From Eubacteriales bacterium (lineage in GTDB: Bacteria; Bacillota; Clostridia; Oscillospirales; Butyricicoccaceae), in NCBI GenBank assembly GCA_030523305.1, contig JAUNIY010000006.1, positions 1 through 49,018 on the forward strand: a DNA stretch of 49,018 bases, read 5' to 3'. Shown in pieces: positions 32,627-40,501 of this stretch. A model generated the notes under the pieces. The model was not told the origin of the DNA. It made no database searches and saw nothing but the letters and a program-made list of their open reading frames with translations. The position numbers were made by a program, and so were the translations under genes. Positions within the stretch are counted from its first letter, which is position 1, and each line of letters starts with the position of its first letter.

Positions 32627-33599
32627 TACGCTGCTGGGGAACGACAGCATGAAACAGGCGTTGCAGCATGCGCTGCGCGGACGGTTCCCGCAGTCGATTT
32701 TATTGACCGGCCCCGCCGGAATAGGGAAAATGACAACAGCGCGTATTTTGGCGTCGGCGTTGCTGTGTGAGAGCAGCGGCCCCCGGCCCTGCGGCGTGTG
32801 CACAGCGTGCCGGAAGGTCGCGGGCCATGTGCATTCGGATGTTTCCGTGATTGATTTGGGCGATGCGGAAATTAAGGTGGATGTGGCGCGTACCATCCGC
32901 TCGGAATGCGCGATCCTGCCCGGCGACAGTGATCGCCGTGTTTTTGTTATCCGGCACGCGCAGAATATGAATGCATCGGCGCAGAATGCGCTGCTAAAGC
33001 TGCTGGAGGAGCCGCCGTCCTATGCCTTTTTTGTGTTGACGACGGAAAATGCAGGCGCGATCCTTCCCACCATTCTATCCCGCTGCACGCGCTTTGCGCT
33101 GGCACCGCTGGATACGGCATCTGTGATGCGCCTGCTGGAACAGCATTGCCCCGGCAAAAGCATGGAAGATATGCGGCTTGCGGCGGCCGGATGCCAGGGT
33201 ATCGCCGGGGATGCGATCGCAGCGCTTTCCGAAGATACCAGCGAGACGATCACGCTTGCCAAGGACGTACTGGCGGCGCTTGCCACCGGGAACGAGCTGG
33301 AAATTTTCCGTGCTGCGGAGCATTGTTCGGCGTTGTCCCGGCAGCAGTTTTCCCATGTGCTGGCGGCTTTGCGCACCGCGATACGGGATGCGGTTTTGGC
33401 GGCAAATGGGATGCCGCCGCTGTTGCCTGCGCTGCGGGCGCAGTCGGAAGCATTGGCCCAAAAGGTTGCCGTGCAGCAGCTGCTCGCGCTGTACGACTGG
33501 ATGGGTGAGCTGGATGAGCGTATCGAACGCAATCCGGGTATGGCTCTGCTCACAGGATGCCTGGCAGCGGGGTGCTATGAACGTCTGAGAGGGGCGTAA
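32616..33599 (+). CDS. holB: DNA polymerase III delta' subunit HolB
   Basis: A 327-residue clamp-loader subunit. AAA+ features: GPAGIGKMTTA in the Walker A position, a zinc module with CGVCTACRK (plus an upstream Cys in LLCESS), AQNALLKLLEEPP, and the SRC motif in ILSRCTRF. Walker A has Met in place of the usual Ser/Thr after the Lys, suggesting weak or no ATP hydrolysis, as expected for delta'. It overlaps the decarboxylase gene by 11 bases and is followed by ricT, matching the holB-yaaT order of Bacillus. Confidence 0.92.
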   Translation: MTFDTLLGNDSMKQALQHALRGRFPQSILLTGPAGIGKMTTARILASALLCESSGPRPCGVCTACRKVAGHVHSDVSVIDLGDAEIKVDVARTIRSECAILPGDSDRRVFVIRHAQNMNASAQNALLKLLEEPPSYAFFVLTTENAGAILPTILSRCTRFALAPLDTASVMRLLEQHCPGKSMEDMRLAAAGCQGIAGDAIAALSEDTSETITLAKDVLAALATGNELEIFRAAEHCSALSRQQFSHVLAALRTAIRDAVLAANGMPPLLPALRAQSEALAQKVAVQQLLALYDWMGELDERIERNPGMALLTGCLAAGCYERLRGA

Positions 33600-33630
33600 C
33601 CCTCTTTTTCCATAAACAGGAGGAAGTATT

Positions 33631-34914
33631 TTGGCTCAGATTATTGGAGTCCGATTTAAGCAAGTCGGAAAAGTATATTATTTTGATCCGTGCGGGATAC
33701 AGGTTGCGATTGGACAGCATGTGATTGTGGAAACCGCGCGGGGCGTGGAATACGGCGAGGTTGCGTTGGCAAACCGCGATATCGCTGAGGGAGAGGTGGT
33801 CAAGCCACTCAAAAAGCTCATCCGCGTCGCGACCCCTTCGGATGCCAAGGTTGTAGAGACCAACCAACGGCGTGCGAAAGAGGCGTTTTCCATCTGCGAA
33901 CAGAAAATTGCCGAGCATAAGCTGGATATGAAGCTTGTTTCGGTGGAATATACGTTTGATTTAAATAAGGTTTTGTTTTATTTTACCGCCGATGGGCGTG
34001 TTGATTTCCGCGAGCTGGTCAAAGATCTGGCGTCGGTCTTCCGCACGCGCATCGAGCTGCGCCAGATCGGCGTGCGCGATGAGGCGAAGGTGCTGGGCGG
34101 ATTGGGCATTTGCGGCAGGCCGCTGTGCTGCGCGTCTTTTTTGGACGATTTCCAGCCGGTTTCTATCAATATGGCCAAGCAGCAGAACCTTTCGCTCAAC
34201 CCGACCAAAATTTCCGGCACATGCGGACGCTTGATGTGCTGCTTGAAGTACGAGCAGGAGGCATATGAAGAGTTGAGCCGCGTGACACCGCGCCCGGAAT
34301 CCACGGTACAGACGCCGGACGGCGTGGGTGTTGTCATCAGCGCCGCGATGCTGCGCGGGACCTGTGTGGTGCAGCTGGACGATGATACGGATACGCTGCA
34401 CACGTATCGATGCAAAGATTGTCAGGTGTTGCAGGCTGGCCGCCGGTCACGCCGCCCGACGCACACGACGGCATCGGTCAAGCCGGATGCGCCCAAAACG
34501 GTACTCCCGTTGGAACAGGAGCAGCCGCCGAAGCAGGAAATGGCTGTTGAACCGCTGGAGCCTGTTGTACAGCCGGAAGAAAAACCGGTGGAGCAGGAAC
34601 AGAAAAGAGAAGAAAAGCCCAAATCCGAACGCCGCCGCACTGACCGACCGCGCAGGCGCCGCCGTTCCAATGCGGAAGGCGTACAAAAGCCTGCGGCGGA
34701 TAAGGAGAAGCGCGTGGACAAAGAAGAAAAACAGCAGCGGGAACGTCGTCCGCGCCGTGAGCGCAGAAATGCGGAAAAACCTGTGGAAAACCGGGAAAAG
34801 CGGGAGACGAAGCAGTCCGGCGGAGAGTTTATGGACGCAAACCGCCAACCGCGCCGCCGCCGTCCACGCCGCCGCGCAAAGGAAGGGGCAAAACCGGAAA
34901 TCAAAGCGGAATAA
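33631..34914 (+). CDS. ricT: RicT / PSP1-domain protein (YaaT) with long charged tail
   Basis: A 427-residue protein. The first 270 residues form the PSP1 core with the cysteine cluster (C161, C166, C167, C198, C203, C204) in CGRPLCC and SGTCGRLMCC that holds Fe-S clusters in the RicAFT complex. This complex works with RNase Y in mRNA maturation and influences sporulation and biofilm in Bacillus. A further CKDC (261-264) precedes a tail of about 155 residues absent from Bacillus YaaT: first E/Q/P/V-rich, then repeated R/K/E blocks (RRRTDRPRRRRRSN, QRERRPRRERRN, QPRRRRPRRRAK), likely disordered and RNA-binding. Start is TTG at 33631 after AGGAGG (33618-33623). Downstream of holB. Confidence 0.92.
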   Translation: MAQIIGVRFKQVGKVYYFDPCGIQVAIGQHVIVETARGVEYGEVALANRDIAEGEVVKPLKKLIRVATPSDAKVVETNQRRAKEAFSICEQKIAEHKLDMKLVSVEYTFDLNKVLFYFTADGRVDFRELVKDLASVFRTRIELRQIGVRDEAKVLGGLGICGRPLCCASFLDDFQPVSINMAKQQNLSLNPTKISGTCGRLMCCLKYEQEAYEELSRVTPRPESTVQTPDGVGVVISAAMLRGTCVVQLDDDTDTLHTYRCKDCQVLQAGRRSRRPTHTTASVKPDAPKTVLPLEQEQPPKQEMAVEPLEPVVQPEEKPVEQEQKREEKPKSERRRTDRPRRRRRSNAEGVQKPAADKEKRVDKEEKQQRERRPRRERRNAEKPVENREKRETKQSGGEFMDANRQPRRRRPRRRAKEGAKPEIKAE

Positions 34915-34931
34915 GATTATGCCATATGCCA

Positions 34932-34960
34932 AACCCTGCATCGTGCGATGCGGGGTTTTT
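34932..34960 (+). terminator. ricT terminator
   Basis: 10-bp stem AACCCTGCAT/ATGCGGGGTT (one G-U pair), loop CGTGCG, run of five T. Confidence 0.8.
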
Positions 34961-34998
34961 GACGCCGGGAGAAACGGCGGAGATGCGCGAAAAAGAGC

Positions 34999-35027
34999 TT
35001 GATGTCTGTTGGGCGATGTGTTACACT
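34999..35027 (+). promoter_or_regulatory. degV promoter
   Basis: TTGATG (34999-35004), 17-bp spacer, TACACT (35022-35027). Moderate match. Confidence 0.45.
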
Positions 35028-35086
35028 ACACCATAGAATCAGACAGGGACAACGTGTTTGGATAAGAAAAAGGATTGGGATCAACT

Positions 35087-35950
35087 ATGAGTAAAATTGC
35101 TGTGATTGCGGATTCCAGCTGTGACTTTACACCGGAACGCGCACAAAAAGCGGGATTTTCCGTCGTTCCGCTCAATGTAACGTTTGAAGACGGGACGGTT
35201 TACCGCGACGGCATTGACCTGACCGGCGAGGAATTTTTCGACAAGCTGGCGGTGAGCAAGCAGCTGCCGAAAACCAGCCAGCCAACGTTGGAAGCATGGA
35301 TGGATGCATTGCGCAAATATGCTGATTATGACGATATTATTGTCATCACCGTATCTGCTAAAATGTCCGGCACCATCAATGGCGCCAGCATGGCGCGGCG
35401 TATGCTCCGTGAAGAGGGATTTCGTCCGCATATCCATCTGGTGGATTCCATGACTGCGTCCGCTACGGTAGCCGCGTTTGCGCTGGAAGCGGTGCGTATG
35501 GTGGAGGAAGGAAAGGATGCGCAGCAGATCCTGAACCGGATGCTGTACCTGCAAAACCATATGGCAGTGTATTTTATTTTCGACAGCTTGGAGTACCTGC
35601 GCAAGGGCGGACGGATCGGCAGCGCGACGGCAATTGCAGGCCGCGTGATGGGCATCAAGCCACTATTGACCTTCTTCCAGGGAGAGCCGAAGAATGTGGA
35701 TAAGGTGCGCGGGATGCAGGCGGGCTATAAAAAGCTGGTGGACGGTTTTCTGAACCGGACAGTTGATCTGCATCATGTCATCGTCATCTCATCGTGCGCG
35801 CCGGAGCGTGTGGAAATCATCAGCCGGATGCTGCAAACCCACATCAGCGACATTCAGATTACCCATGTGGAGATTGGCGCGGTCATTGGCACGTATGTTG
35901 GCCCCGGCGGCATTGCGCTGGCCTATGAGGAGAAGGATGCGCGCTGGTAA
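35087..35950 (+). CDS. DegV family fatty-acid-binding protein (FakB-like)
   Basis: A 287-residue DegV protein. The DxSCD motif (IADSSCDFTPE), SAKMSGT, VDSMTASA and EYLRKGGRI, FxEGKPL-like block (FFQGEPKNVDKVRG) fit the family, whose members bind a fatty acid and present it to the FakA kinase for phospholipid synthesis. Start 35087 (MSKIAVIADSS) matches the family; the TTG at 35075 is too close to AAAGGA. fakA is not adjacent. Many Clostridia have several DegV paralogues with different lipid preference. Confidence 0.92.
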   Translation: MSKIAVIADSSCDFTPERAQKAGFSVVPLNVTFEDGTVYRDGIDLTGEEFFDKLAVSKQLPKTSQPTLEAWMDALRKYADYDDIIVITVSAKMSGTINGASMARRMLREEGFRPHIHLVDSMTASATVAAFALEAVRMVEEGKDAQQILNRMLYLQNHMAVYFIFDSLEYLRKGGRIGSATAIAGRVMGIKPLLTFFQGEPKNVDKVRGMQAGYKKLVDGFLNRTVDLHHVIVISSCAPERVEIISRMLQTHISDIQITHVEIGAVIGTYVGPGGIALAYEEKDARW

Positions 35951-35964
35951 ACGGGATTCCGAGC

Positions 35965-36005
35965 AGAGGAAGATATTTCCAAATAAAACAGAAAACTCTT
36001 CCTCT
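35965..36005. terminator. Hairpin after degV, weak terminator
   Basis: Perfect 9-bp stem AGAGGAAGA/TCTTCCTCT (35965-35973 with 35997-36005) with a 23-base loop; no T-run follows, so its function is uncertain. Confidence 0.4.
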
Positions 36006-36029
36006 CATCGAAAAACCTGTGATGTGCGC

Positions 36030-36057
36030 TGTACATTTGAGATTTTCATGCTATAAT
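36030..36057 (+). promoter_or_regulatory. hydF-like gene promoter
   Basis: TGTACA (36030-36035), 16-bp spacer, perfect TATAAT (36052-36057) with extended -10 TGC. The leader of about 150 nt has a small hairpin CAAAGG/CCCTTTG containing an unused AAAGGAGG. Confidence 0.65.
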
Positions 36058-36216
36058 GTAAATATAAAATCAAGTGAAATTTGCATTGTTTTTGAGAAAA
36101 AAGAACAGATTTCAAAGGAGGTTCCCTTTGCGAAAGCAATAGGCAATCCCGTGCCGGCTACGGCATAGGTATGGATGCAGGCACATGGCACGGTATGTCA
36201 GGGGAGGAAAACGGAA

Positions 36217-37440
36217 ATGAAGCAAAGTAGTATGTTGCCAGCCGCTTTGGGCGGTGAGAATCGGCATATTGTTTTATTTGGCAGGACTGGAAGCGGGAAA
36301 ACCAGCATTTTCGACCAGCTGGTAGACAGCAAATCAGTTGAACTGCAAATCAAAAAGGGAGATGCCAAGTACAATCCGGTTGTCGGCAGATGTCGGCTGA
36401 ATCATGCTGGAGAAGTCACGTTGATTGATACAGCGGGTCTGGACGACGTCAATGAATTGGGAAGCGAACAGGCGCAGCGCACGCGGAATATCATCCGCCG
36501 CGCGGATATTGCCATTTATGTTGTCAACATCCAGGAATTTGGTCACAAGGATCGTGAGGCATATCGCCATGCGCTGGACTGGATGAAGCAGAACATGGTT
36601 CCGTATTTGTTGGTGTTCAACCGGTGCGATGAAACCTATGTCGGCGATATCGTAAAGCTGAAAACTGAATTTCCCGATGCGATCTTCATTTCGACGTATA
36701 CACCCGGCTCCATTGCGTTGCTGCGCGCGCGCCTGTCCCAGATGGTGCGCTGCCTGAAGATGCAGGAGGCGCCGCTCGTGCCGGAGAATTTGATCCAGGC
36801 TGGCGACTATGTCCTGATGCTGGCGCCGGATGCCGGCATGATCCATGAATATCCGATCGTTATGGAACTGATGAACCGCGGCGCGCGCTGCGTCATCATC
36901 CATGAGGACGATTTGGAGGCAACCATGCACGAGGTACCGCGCATTGATCTTGTGGTCGCCTATGCGCGTTCGTTTGGCAAGGTGCGCGATATTGTGCCGG
37001 AGGACATCCCGCTCACGTCGTATTCGTTGTTGTACGGCCTGCGCAGCGGCGTGCTGGACAGCTTCATTGAAGGCGCGCATGCGGTTGGTACACTGACCGA
37101 GGATAGCCGGGTATTGATTGCCGTCAATAATGAGCAGAGTGAGATTTATAAGGAAATCGGGCGCATCAAGATTCCGCGCGCGCTGCGTAAACTGGTTGGC
37201 GAAGAGCTGCAAATCGATTATGCATTTGGCCTGGATTTGCCAGAGGACTTGGAAAAGTATGATTTGGTCATCCATGATACTGGCTCGACGATGTCGCAGC
37301 GTTCGGTACGGGCGCGGGTTGCAATCTGTCATGAGGCGGGTGTGCCGGTTGCAAACTATGGCACGATCCTTGCAGAGCTGTCCGGTATTTTGGATCGCTG
37401 TGCAAAGGCTTTGTATCCGAAACAAAAAGAGAAAGAATAA
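36217..37440 (+). CDS. hydF: HydF-like GTPase lacking the FeS-cluster ligands
   Basis: A 407-residue protein with HydF architecture: N-terminal Ras-like GTPase (G1 GRTGSGKTS at 22-30, G3 DTAG at 71-74, G4 NRCD), a middle dimerisation domain and the C-terminal domain ending VANYGTILAELSGILDR. True HydF carries CxH-x44-53-HCxxC, which binds the [4Fe-4S] cluster and accepts the 2Fe H-cluster precursor. Here the aligned positions are N305-x-Q307, then 45 residues, then H353-D354-x-x-S357, so only one His remains. The switch I Thr run (GTTTDPV in HydF) is also replaced (GDAKYNPV). It therefore cannot mature [FeFe] hydrogenase as HydF does and is likely a repurposed paralogue. Start 36217 follows GGGGAGG; the upstream ATG at 36175 is rejected. 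Confidence 0.85.
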   Translation: MKQSSMLPAALGGENRHIVLFGRTGSGKTSIFDQLVDSKSVELQIKKGDAKYNPVVGRCRLNHAGEVTLIDTAGLDDVNELGSEQAQRTRNIIRRADIAIYVVNIQEFGHKDREAYRHALDWMKQNMVPYLLVFNRCDETYVGDIVKLKTEFPDAIFISTYTPGSIALLRARLSQMVRCLKMQEAPLVPENLIQAGDYVLMLAPDAGMIHEYPIVMELMNRGARCVIIHEDDLEATMHEVPRIDLVVAYARSFGKVRDIVPEDIPLTSYSLLYGLRSGVLDSFIEGAHAVGTLTEDSRVLIAVNNEQSEIYKEIGRIKIPRALRKLVGEELQIDYAFGLDLPEDLEKYDLVIHDTGSTMSQRSVRARVAICHEAGVPVANYGTILAELSGILDRCAKALYPKQKEKE

Positions 37441-37455
37441 CGGGAGAACCGATGG

Positions 37456-37488
37456 TCCCCTGGCGGCGAAAGCTGTCAGGGGATTTTT
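37456..37488 (+). terminator. hydF-like gene terminator
   Basis: TCCCCTG/CAGGGGA (37456-37462 with 37477-37483) followed by TTTTT. Confidence 0.75.
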
Positions 37489-37619
37489 GCGTTTCTTTCC
37501 ATACGGCTTTTGTGGGCCGAAGCGCCGCCAGTGAAACGGACTGCGGGCGGGGTTTGGCGCAATTTTCTTTGATTGGATAGAATATATAAAAAATCATTTG
37601 TAAAAATCATAAATAAACC

Positions 37620-37648
37620 TTCAAATTTGGAGGGAAATGCTGTATAAT
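37620..37648 (+). promoter_or_regulatory. Phosphoglucomutase promoter
   Basis: TTCAAA (37620-37625), 17-bp spacer, perfect TATAAT (37643-37648). Confidence 0.6.
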
Positions 37649-37726
37649 TTTCCTAGAGAAATTTTATTGTATCTCCCTTGGATTGATTCCATGAAATCAA
37701 AATTAGGAAATATGAGGTGTTAAAAA

Positions 37727-39454
37727 ATGGGCTACATGGAAGAATATCGGAAATGGATGGACTCACCGGCGCTGACGGAAGCAGAACATGCTGAGCTGGC
37801 GGCGCTGGAAGGCAATGAAAAGGAAATTCAGGAGCGTTTCTTTGCACCGCTCTCCTTTGGCACGGCGGGCCTGCGCGGTACGCTGGGTGTTGGCCTGTAT
37901 AAAATGAATCGTTTTACGGTTGGCGCGGCAACGCAGGGCCTGGCAAACCTGATTAAGCAGTATGGTCCGCGCGCAATGCAGCGCGGCGTAGCCATTGCTT
38001 GCGACAGCCGCATCCAGTCCGATGAATTTTCACATTTGGCTGCAAGCATTTTGGCTGCCAATGGCATCAATGTCATTGAATGGGAGTCCCTGCGTCCGGT
38101 TCCGGTACTGTCGTTTACCGTGCGTACATATGGTACATTGGCAGGCGTTATGATTACGGCATCGCACAACCCGAAGGAATACAACGGCTATAAGGTTTAC
38201 TGGGAAGACGGCGCACAGCTGCCGCCGAAGGAGGCCGACGTTGTTGCAAAGGAAATGGGCGCGTTGGATATGTTCACCGAGGTCAAGACGATGGATCACC
38301 AGGAAGCCATTGATAAGGGATTGATCAAGATCATCGGGCCGGAATCGGATGAAATCTATCTGCGTCAGATTCAAAAAATGTGTATCAATCCGGATTGCAT
38401 TGCGCAGGTGGCAGATGAGTTCAAGATCATCTATACCCCGTTCCATGGCGCAGGTTATAAGCTGGTTCCGGAGATCCTCAAGCGCATCGGCTACAAGAAT
38501 GTGATTTGTGTGCCAGAGCAGATGGTTATTGACGGCAACTTCCCGACGGTAAAGTCCCCGAACCCGGAAAACAAGGAAGGCTTTAATATTGCCATTGAGA
38601 TGGCAAAGCAGCAGGGTGTTGACCTGATTATTGGTACGGACCCGGATTCTGACCGCTGTGGTGTGGTACTCAAGAGCAGCGACGGCGATTATGTCACGCT
38701 GAGCGGCAACCAGATGGGCGTTCTGCTGATCGATTACATCATCACCGCGAAGAAGCTGACAAACACCATGCCGGAGCATCCGGCTGTGCTCAAGTCGGTT
38801 GTATCGACCGAGATGGCGCGCAAGGTTGCCAATGACAATGGCGTGGCATGCTTTGACACCTTTACCGGCTTCAAGTTCCTGGCTGAGAAGATCAAGCAGT
38901 TTGAGGACACCGGTTCGCATCAATATCTGTTTGCATTCGAGGAATCCTACGGCTACCTGTGCGGCGATCATGCGCGCGACAAGGACGCTGTCATTGCAGC
39001 CATGCTGATTGCAGAAATGGCTGCGTACTATCGCACCAAGGGCATGACGCTGTATGATGCAATGCAGGATATGTACAAGCGTTATGGCTACTATGCAGAA
39101 GAAACGCTGTCCATTGTTATGCCGGGCGTATCCGGCCTGACCCGTATGGCAGAGCTGATGAAGGAACTGCGCGAGACGCCGCTTACCGAAGTTGGCGGCA
39201 CCGCTGTCAAGGATGTGCGCGATTTACAGACCGGTATCCAGACAGAGCTGGCAACTGGCGAGAAGACTGAGGTTGAGCTGAAGGGCCAGAACGTACTGTA
39301 TTACGATTTGACTGATGGCACCAGCTTCATCATCCGTCCGTCTGGCACAGAGCCGAAGGTCAAGGTTTACATCATGGCAAATGGCGCAGATAAAGCAGAG
39401 GTTGACGCAAAGATTGCAACATACGCAGCTGCTGCAAAGGAAATCGTCAAGTAA
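37727..39454 (+). CDS. Phosphoglucomutase / phosphomannomutase (PgcA type)
   Basis: A 575-residue alpha-D-phosphohexomutase interconverting glucose-6-phosphate and glucose-1-phosphate, the substrate of GlgC. Four domains with the phosphoserine loop TASHNPKEYNGYK (S146), the magnesium loop GTDPDSDRCG, the sugar-specificity loop FEESYGYL and the phosphate loop RPSGTEPKVK. The FEESYGYL loop and size fit the Firmicutes PgcA group. GAGGTG precedes the ATG. Transcribed alone, between a terminator and a double hairpin; it supplies the glg cluster about 26 kb away and UDP-glucose synthesis. Confidence 0.93.
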   Translation: MGYMEEYRKWMDSPALTEAEHAELAALEGNEKEIQERFFAPLSFGTAGLRGTLGVGLYKMNRFTVGAATQGLANLIKQYGPRAMQRGVAIACDSRIQSDEFSHLAASILAANGINVIEWESLRPVPVLSFTVRTYGTLAGVMITASHNPKEYNGYKVYWEDGAQLPPKEADVVAKEMGALDMFTEVKTMDHQEAIDKGLIKIIGPESDEIYLRQIQKMCINPDCIAQVADEFKIIYTPFHGAGYKLVPEILKRIGYKNVICVPEQMVIDGNFPTVKSPNPENKEGFNIAIEMAKQQGVDLIIGTDPDSDRCGVVLKSSDGDYVTLSGNQMGVLLIDYIITAKKLTNTMPEHPAVLKSVVSTEMARKVANDNGVACFDTFTGFKFLAEKIKQFEDTGSHQYLFAFEESYGYLCGDHARDKDAVIAAMLIAEMAAYYRTKGMTLYDAMQDMYKRYGYYAEETLSIVMPGVSGLTRMAELMKELRETPLTEVGGTAVKDVRDLQTGIQTELATGEKTEVELKGQNVLYYDLTDGTSFIIRPSGTEPKVKVYIMANGADKAEVDAKIATYAAAAKEIVK

Positions 39455-39533
39455 CTTCCTTTTCTGTTTGAGGAAGATGTGACAAAGTTTGCTGGCGATA
39501 TTGTTATACAAGTAAAAATTTGCAAAGGAAACG

Positions 39534-39570
39534 CTGTATGCTCCCGTGGATATTCCACGGGAGCATACAG
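39534..39570. repeat. Perfect 17-bp inverted repeat downstream of pgm
   Basis: Left arm 39534-39550 and right arm 39554-39570 are exact complements separated by TAT. No T-run follows directly; a separate terminator comes 11 bp later. Confidence 0.7.
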
Positions 39571-39580
39571 AACAATGCCT

Positions 39581-39614
39581 TCCCTCCAAGCACAAAGTTG
39601 GAGGGAGCTTTTTT
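39581..39614 (+). terminator. pgm terminator
   Basis: TCCCTCCAA/TTGGAGGGA (39581-39589 with 39598-39606), then GC and six T. Confidence 0.8.
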
Positions 39615-39635
39615 ATGATGAAAAGGAGGGCTGAA

Positions 39636-40271
39636 ATGGGGAAACAGGCGAAGAAACAGAGAAAATTAACCGCGGCGGAACAACGTCGAAAAGAACAACT
39701 CGAACGTCTGGAGGCGGATCTATACCAACAGGGCTACCGCAAGCATGACTTGACGATAGGCCTGGTATTTGCCAATGTGATGGCAATTGTTTTGGGGGTC
39801 CCCATTCTGGTGGTTCTGTATGCGGCGTTCTTTATCCGGAATACGCATCTGCAAGTGAATGTAGGGAGTGGGATGCTGCTGCTGTTTCTCGCGCTGTTGG
39901 GTTTGGTTGTTGTGCATGAGTTGATTCACGGCATCACATGGGCGATCTTTGCCCCAAGCCATTGGAAGGCGATTGAATTTGGATTTGTTGCAAAGTATTT
40001 GACGCCATACTGCACCTGCGGCGAACCGCTCAAGCGGAACCAATATATCGTAGGAGCGCTGATGCCAACGCTGCTGGTGGGGATCTTACCGGCAATGATC
40101 GCGATTTTTTCCGGCAATGTATTTTGGCTGGTGGTTGGCAGCGTGATGGTTTTGGGCGGCGGTGGAGATTTGACCATTATTCTGAAGCTGCTGCGGTACC
40201 GTAGCAAGGGAAAAGACGTGATATATATGGACCATCCGTATGAAGCGGGTGTGATTGCATTTGAACGTTAA
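39636..40271 (+). CDS. DUF3267 family membrane zincin-like protein
   Basis: A 211-residue protein with a charged helical N-terminus (KKQRKLTAAEQRRKEQLERLEAD) and about four to five transmembrane helices. H94-E95-L-I-H98 in VVVHELIHGI forms an HExxH motif at the membrane face, the hallmark of DUF3267, and a third-ligand Asp may be in LGGGGDLTIILKL. This suggests a metalloprotease, but activity has not been shown for the family as far as I know. The start at 39636 has AAGGAGG at 39623-39629; ATG codons at 39615 and 39618 precede that site. Confidence 0.8.
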   Translation: MGKQAKKQRKLTAAEQRRKEQLERLEADLYQQGYRKHDLTIGLVFANVMAIVLGVPILVVLYAAFFIRNTHLQVNVGSGMLLLFLALLGLVVVHELIHGITWAIFAPSHWKAIEFGFVAKYLTPYCTCGEPLKRNQYIVGALMPTLLVGILPAMIAIFSGNVFWLVVGSVMVLGGGGDLTIILKLLRYRSKGKDVIYMDHPYEAGVIAFER

Positions 40272-40302
40272 AAAAAGCTCCGAAACCAATCAGAGCTTTT
40301 TT
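40271..40302. terminator. Terminator after DUF3267 gene
   Basis: AAAAAAGCTC/GAGCTTTTTT (40271-40280 with 40293-40302), symmetrical, works in both directions. Confidence 0.8.
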
Positions 40303-40317
40303 GTAACAGCTTGAAAT

Positions 40318-40466
40318 AAAAGAAAAACACACGACATCCAGGCCGCACGGCTGCACAGCCCCTGTCATGTGTTTTCGGCAGAAAAGAGAAAAAGGAAAGA
40401 TTCCACAAAACAATGTGGAGGAAAGATTCGAGGTAAGTTGAATCATTTCCATGTCTTCCGTTGATG
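40318..40466 (-). ncRNA. Candidate trans-acting small RNA with anti-Shine-Dalgarno motifs
   Basis: A minus-strand unit of about 150 nt between a promoter (40473-40501) and a terminator. From 5' to 3': unstructured start; the motif TCTTTCCTCC (complement of 40417-40426); hairpin TCCACA-TTGTTT-TGTGGA (40402-40419); TCTTTCCTTT (complement of 40391-40400); and a long terminator stem, 13 bp with one mismatch (40363-40375 with 40324-40336), followed by a T-rich run. GAATCTTTCC is directly repeated on either side of the hairpin. C/U-rich motifs complementary to ribosome binding sites are typical of Gram-positive regulatory RNAs. No credible ORF with a ribosome binding site is present. Confidence 0.5.
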
Positions 40467-40472
40467 TTTTGC

Positions 40473-40501
40473 ATTATAGCATGGGATGAAAAAACTGAAA
40501 A
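40473..40501 (-). promoter_or_regulatory. Promoter of the candidate small RNA
   Basis: On the minus strand TTTTCA (40496-40501), 17-bp spacer, perfect TATAAT (40473-40478) with extended TGC. Confidence 0.6.

Noticed and set aside
32616-33599. HolB Walker A variant (GKM) as a sign of a defective protein
   Set aside because: Delta' subunits often lack a functional ATP site, so this is normal for the family.
35234-35244. Another copy of the Spo0A-type 11-mer (reverse strand) inside degV
   Set aside because: It lies in coding sequence for EEFFDKL with no promoter near; taken as chance. It also shows the motif can arise by chance, so the boxes at 45.4 kb rest on their position and spacing.
36114-36140. 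AAAGGAGG followed by a four-codon TTG frame in the hydF-like leader
   Set aside because: Too short to be a gene; the AAAGGAGG lies within a small hairpin and probably has no coding role.
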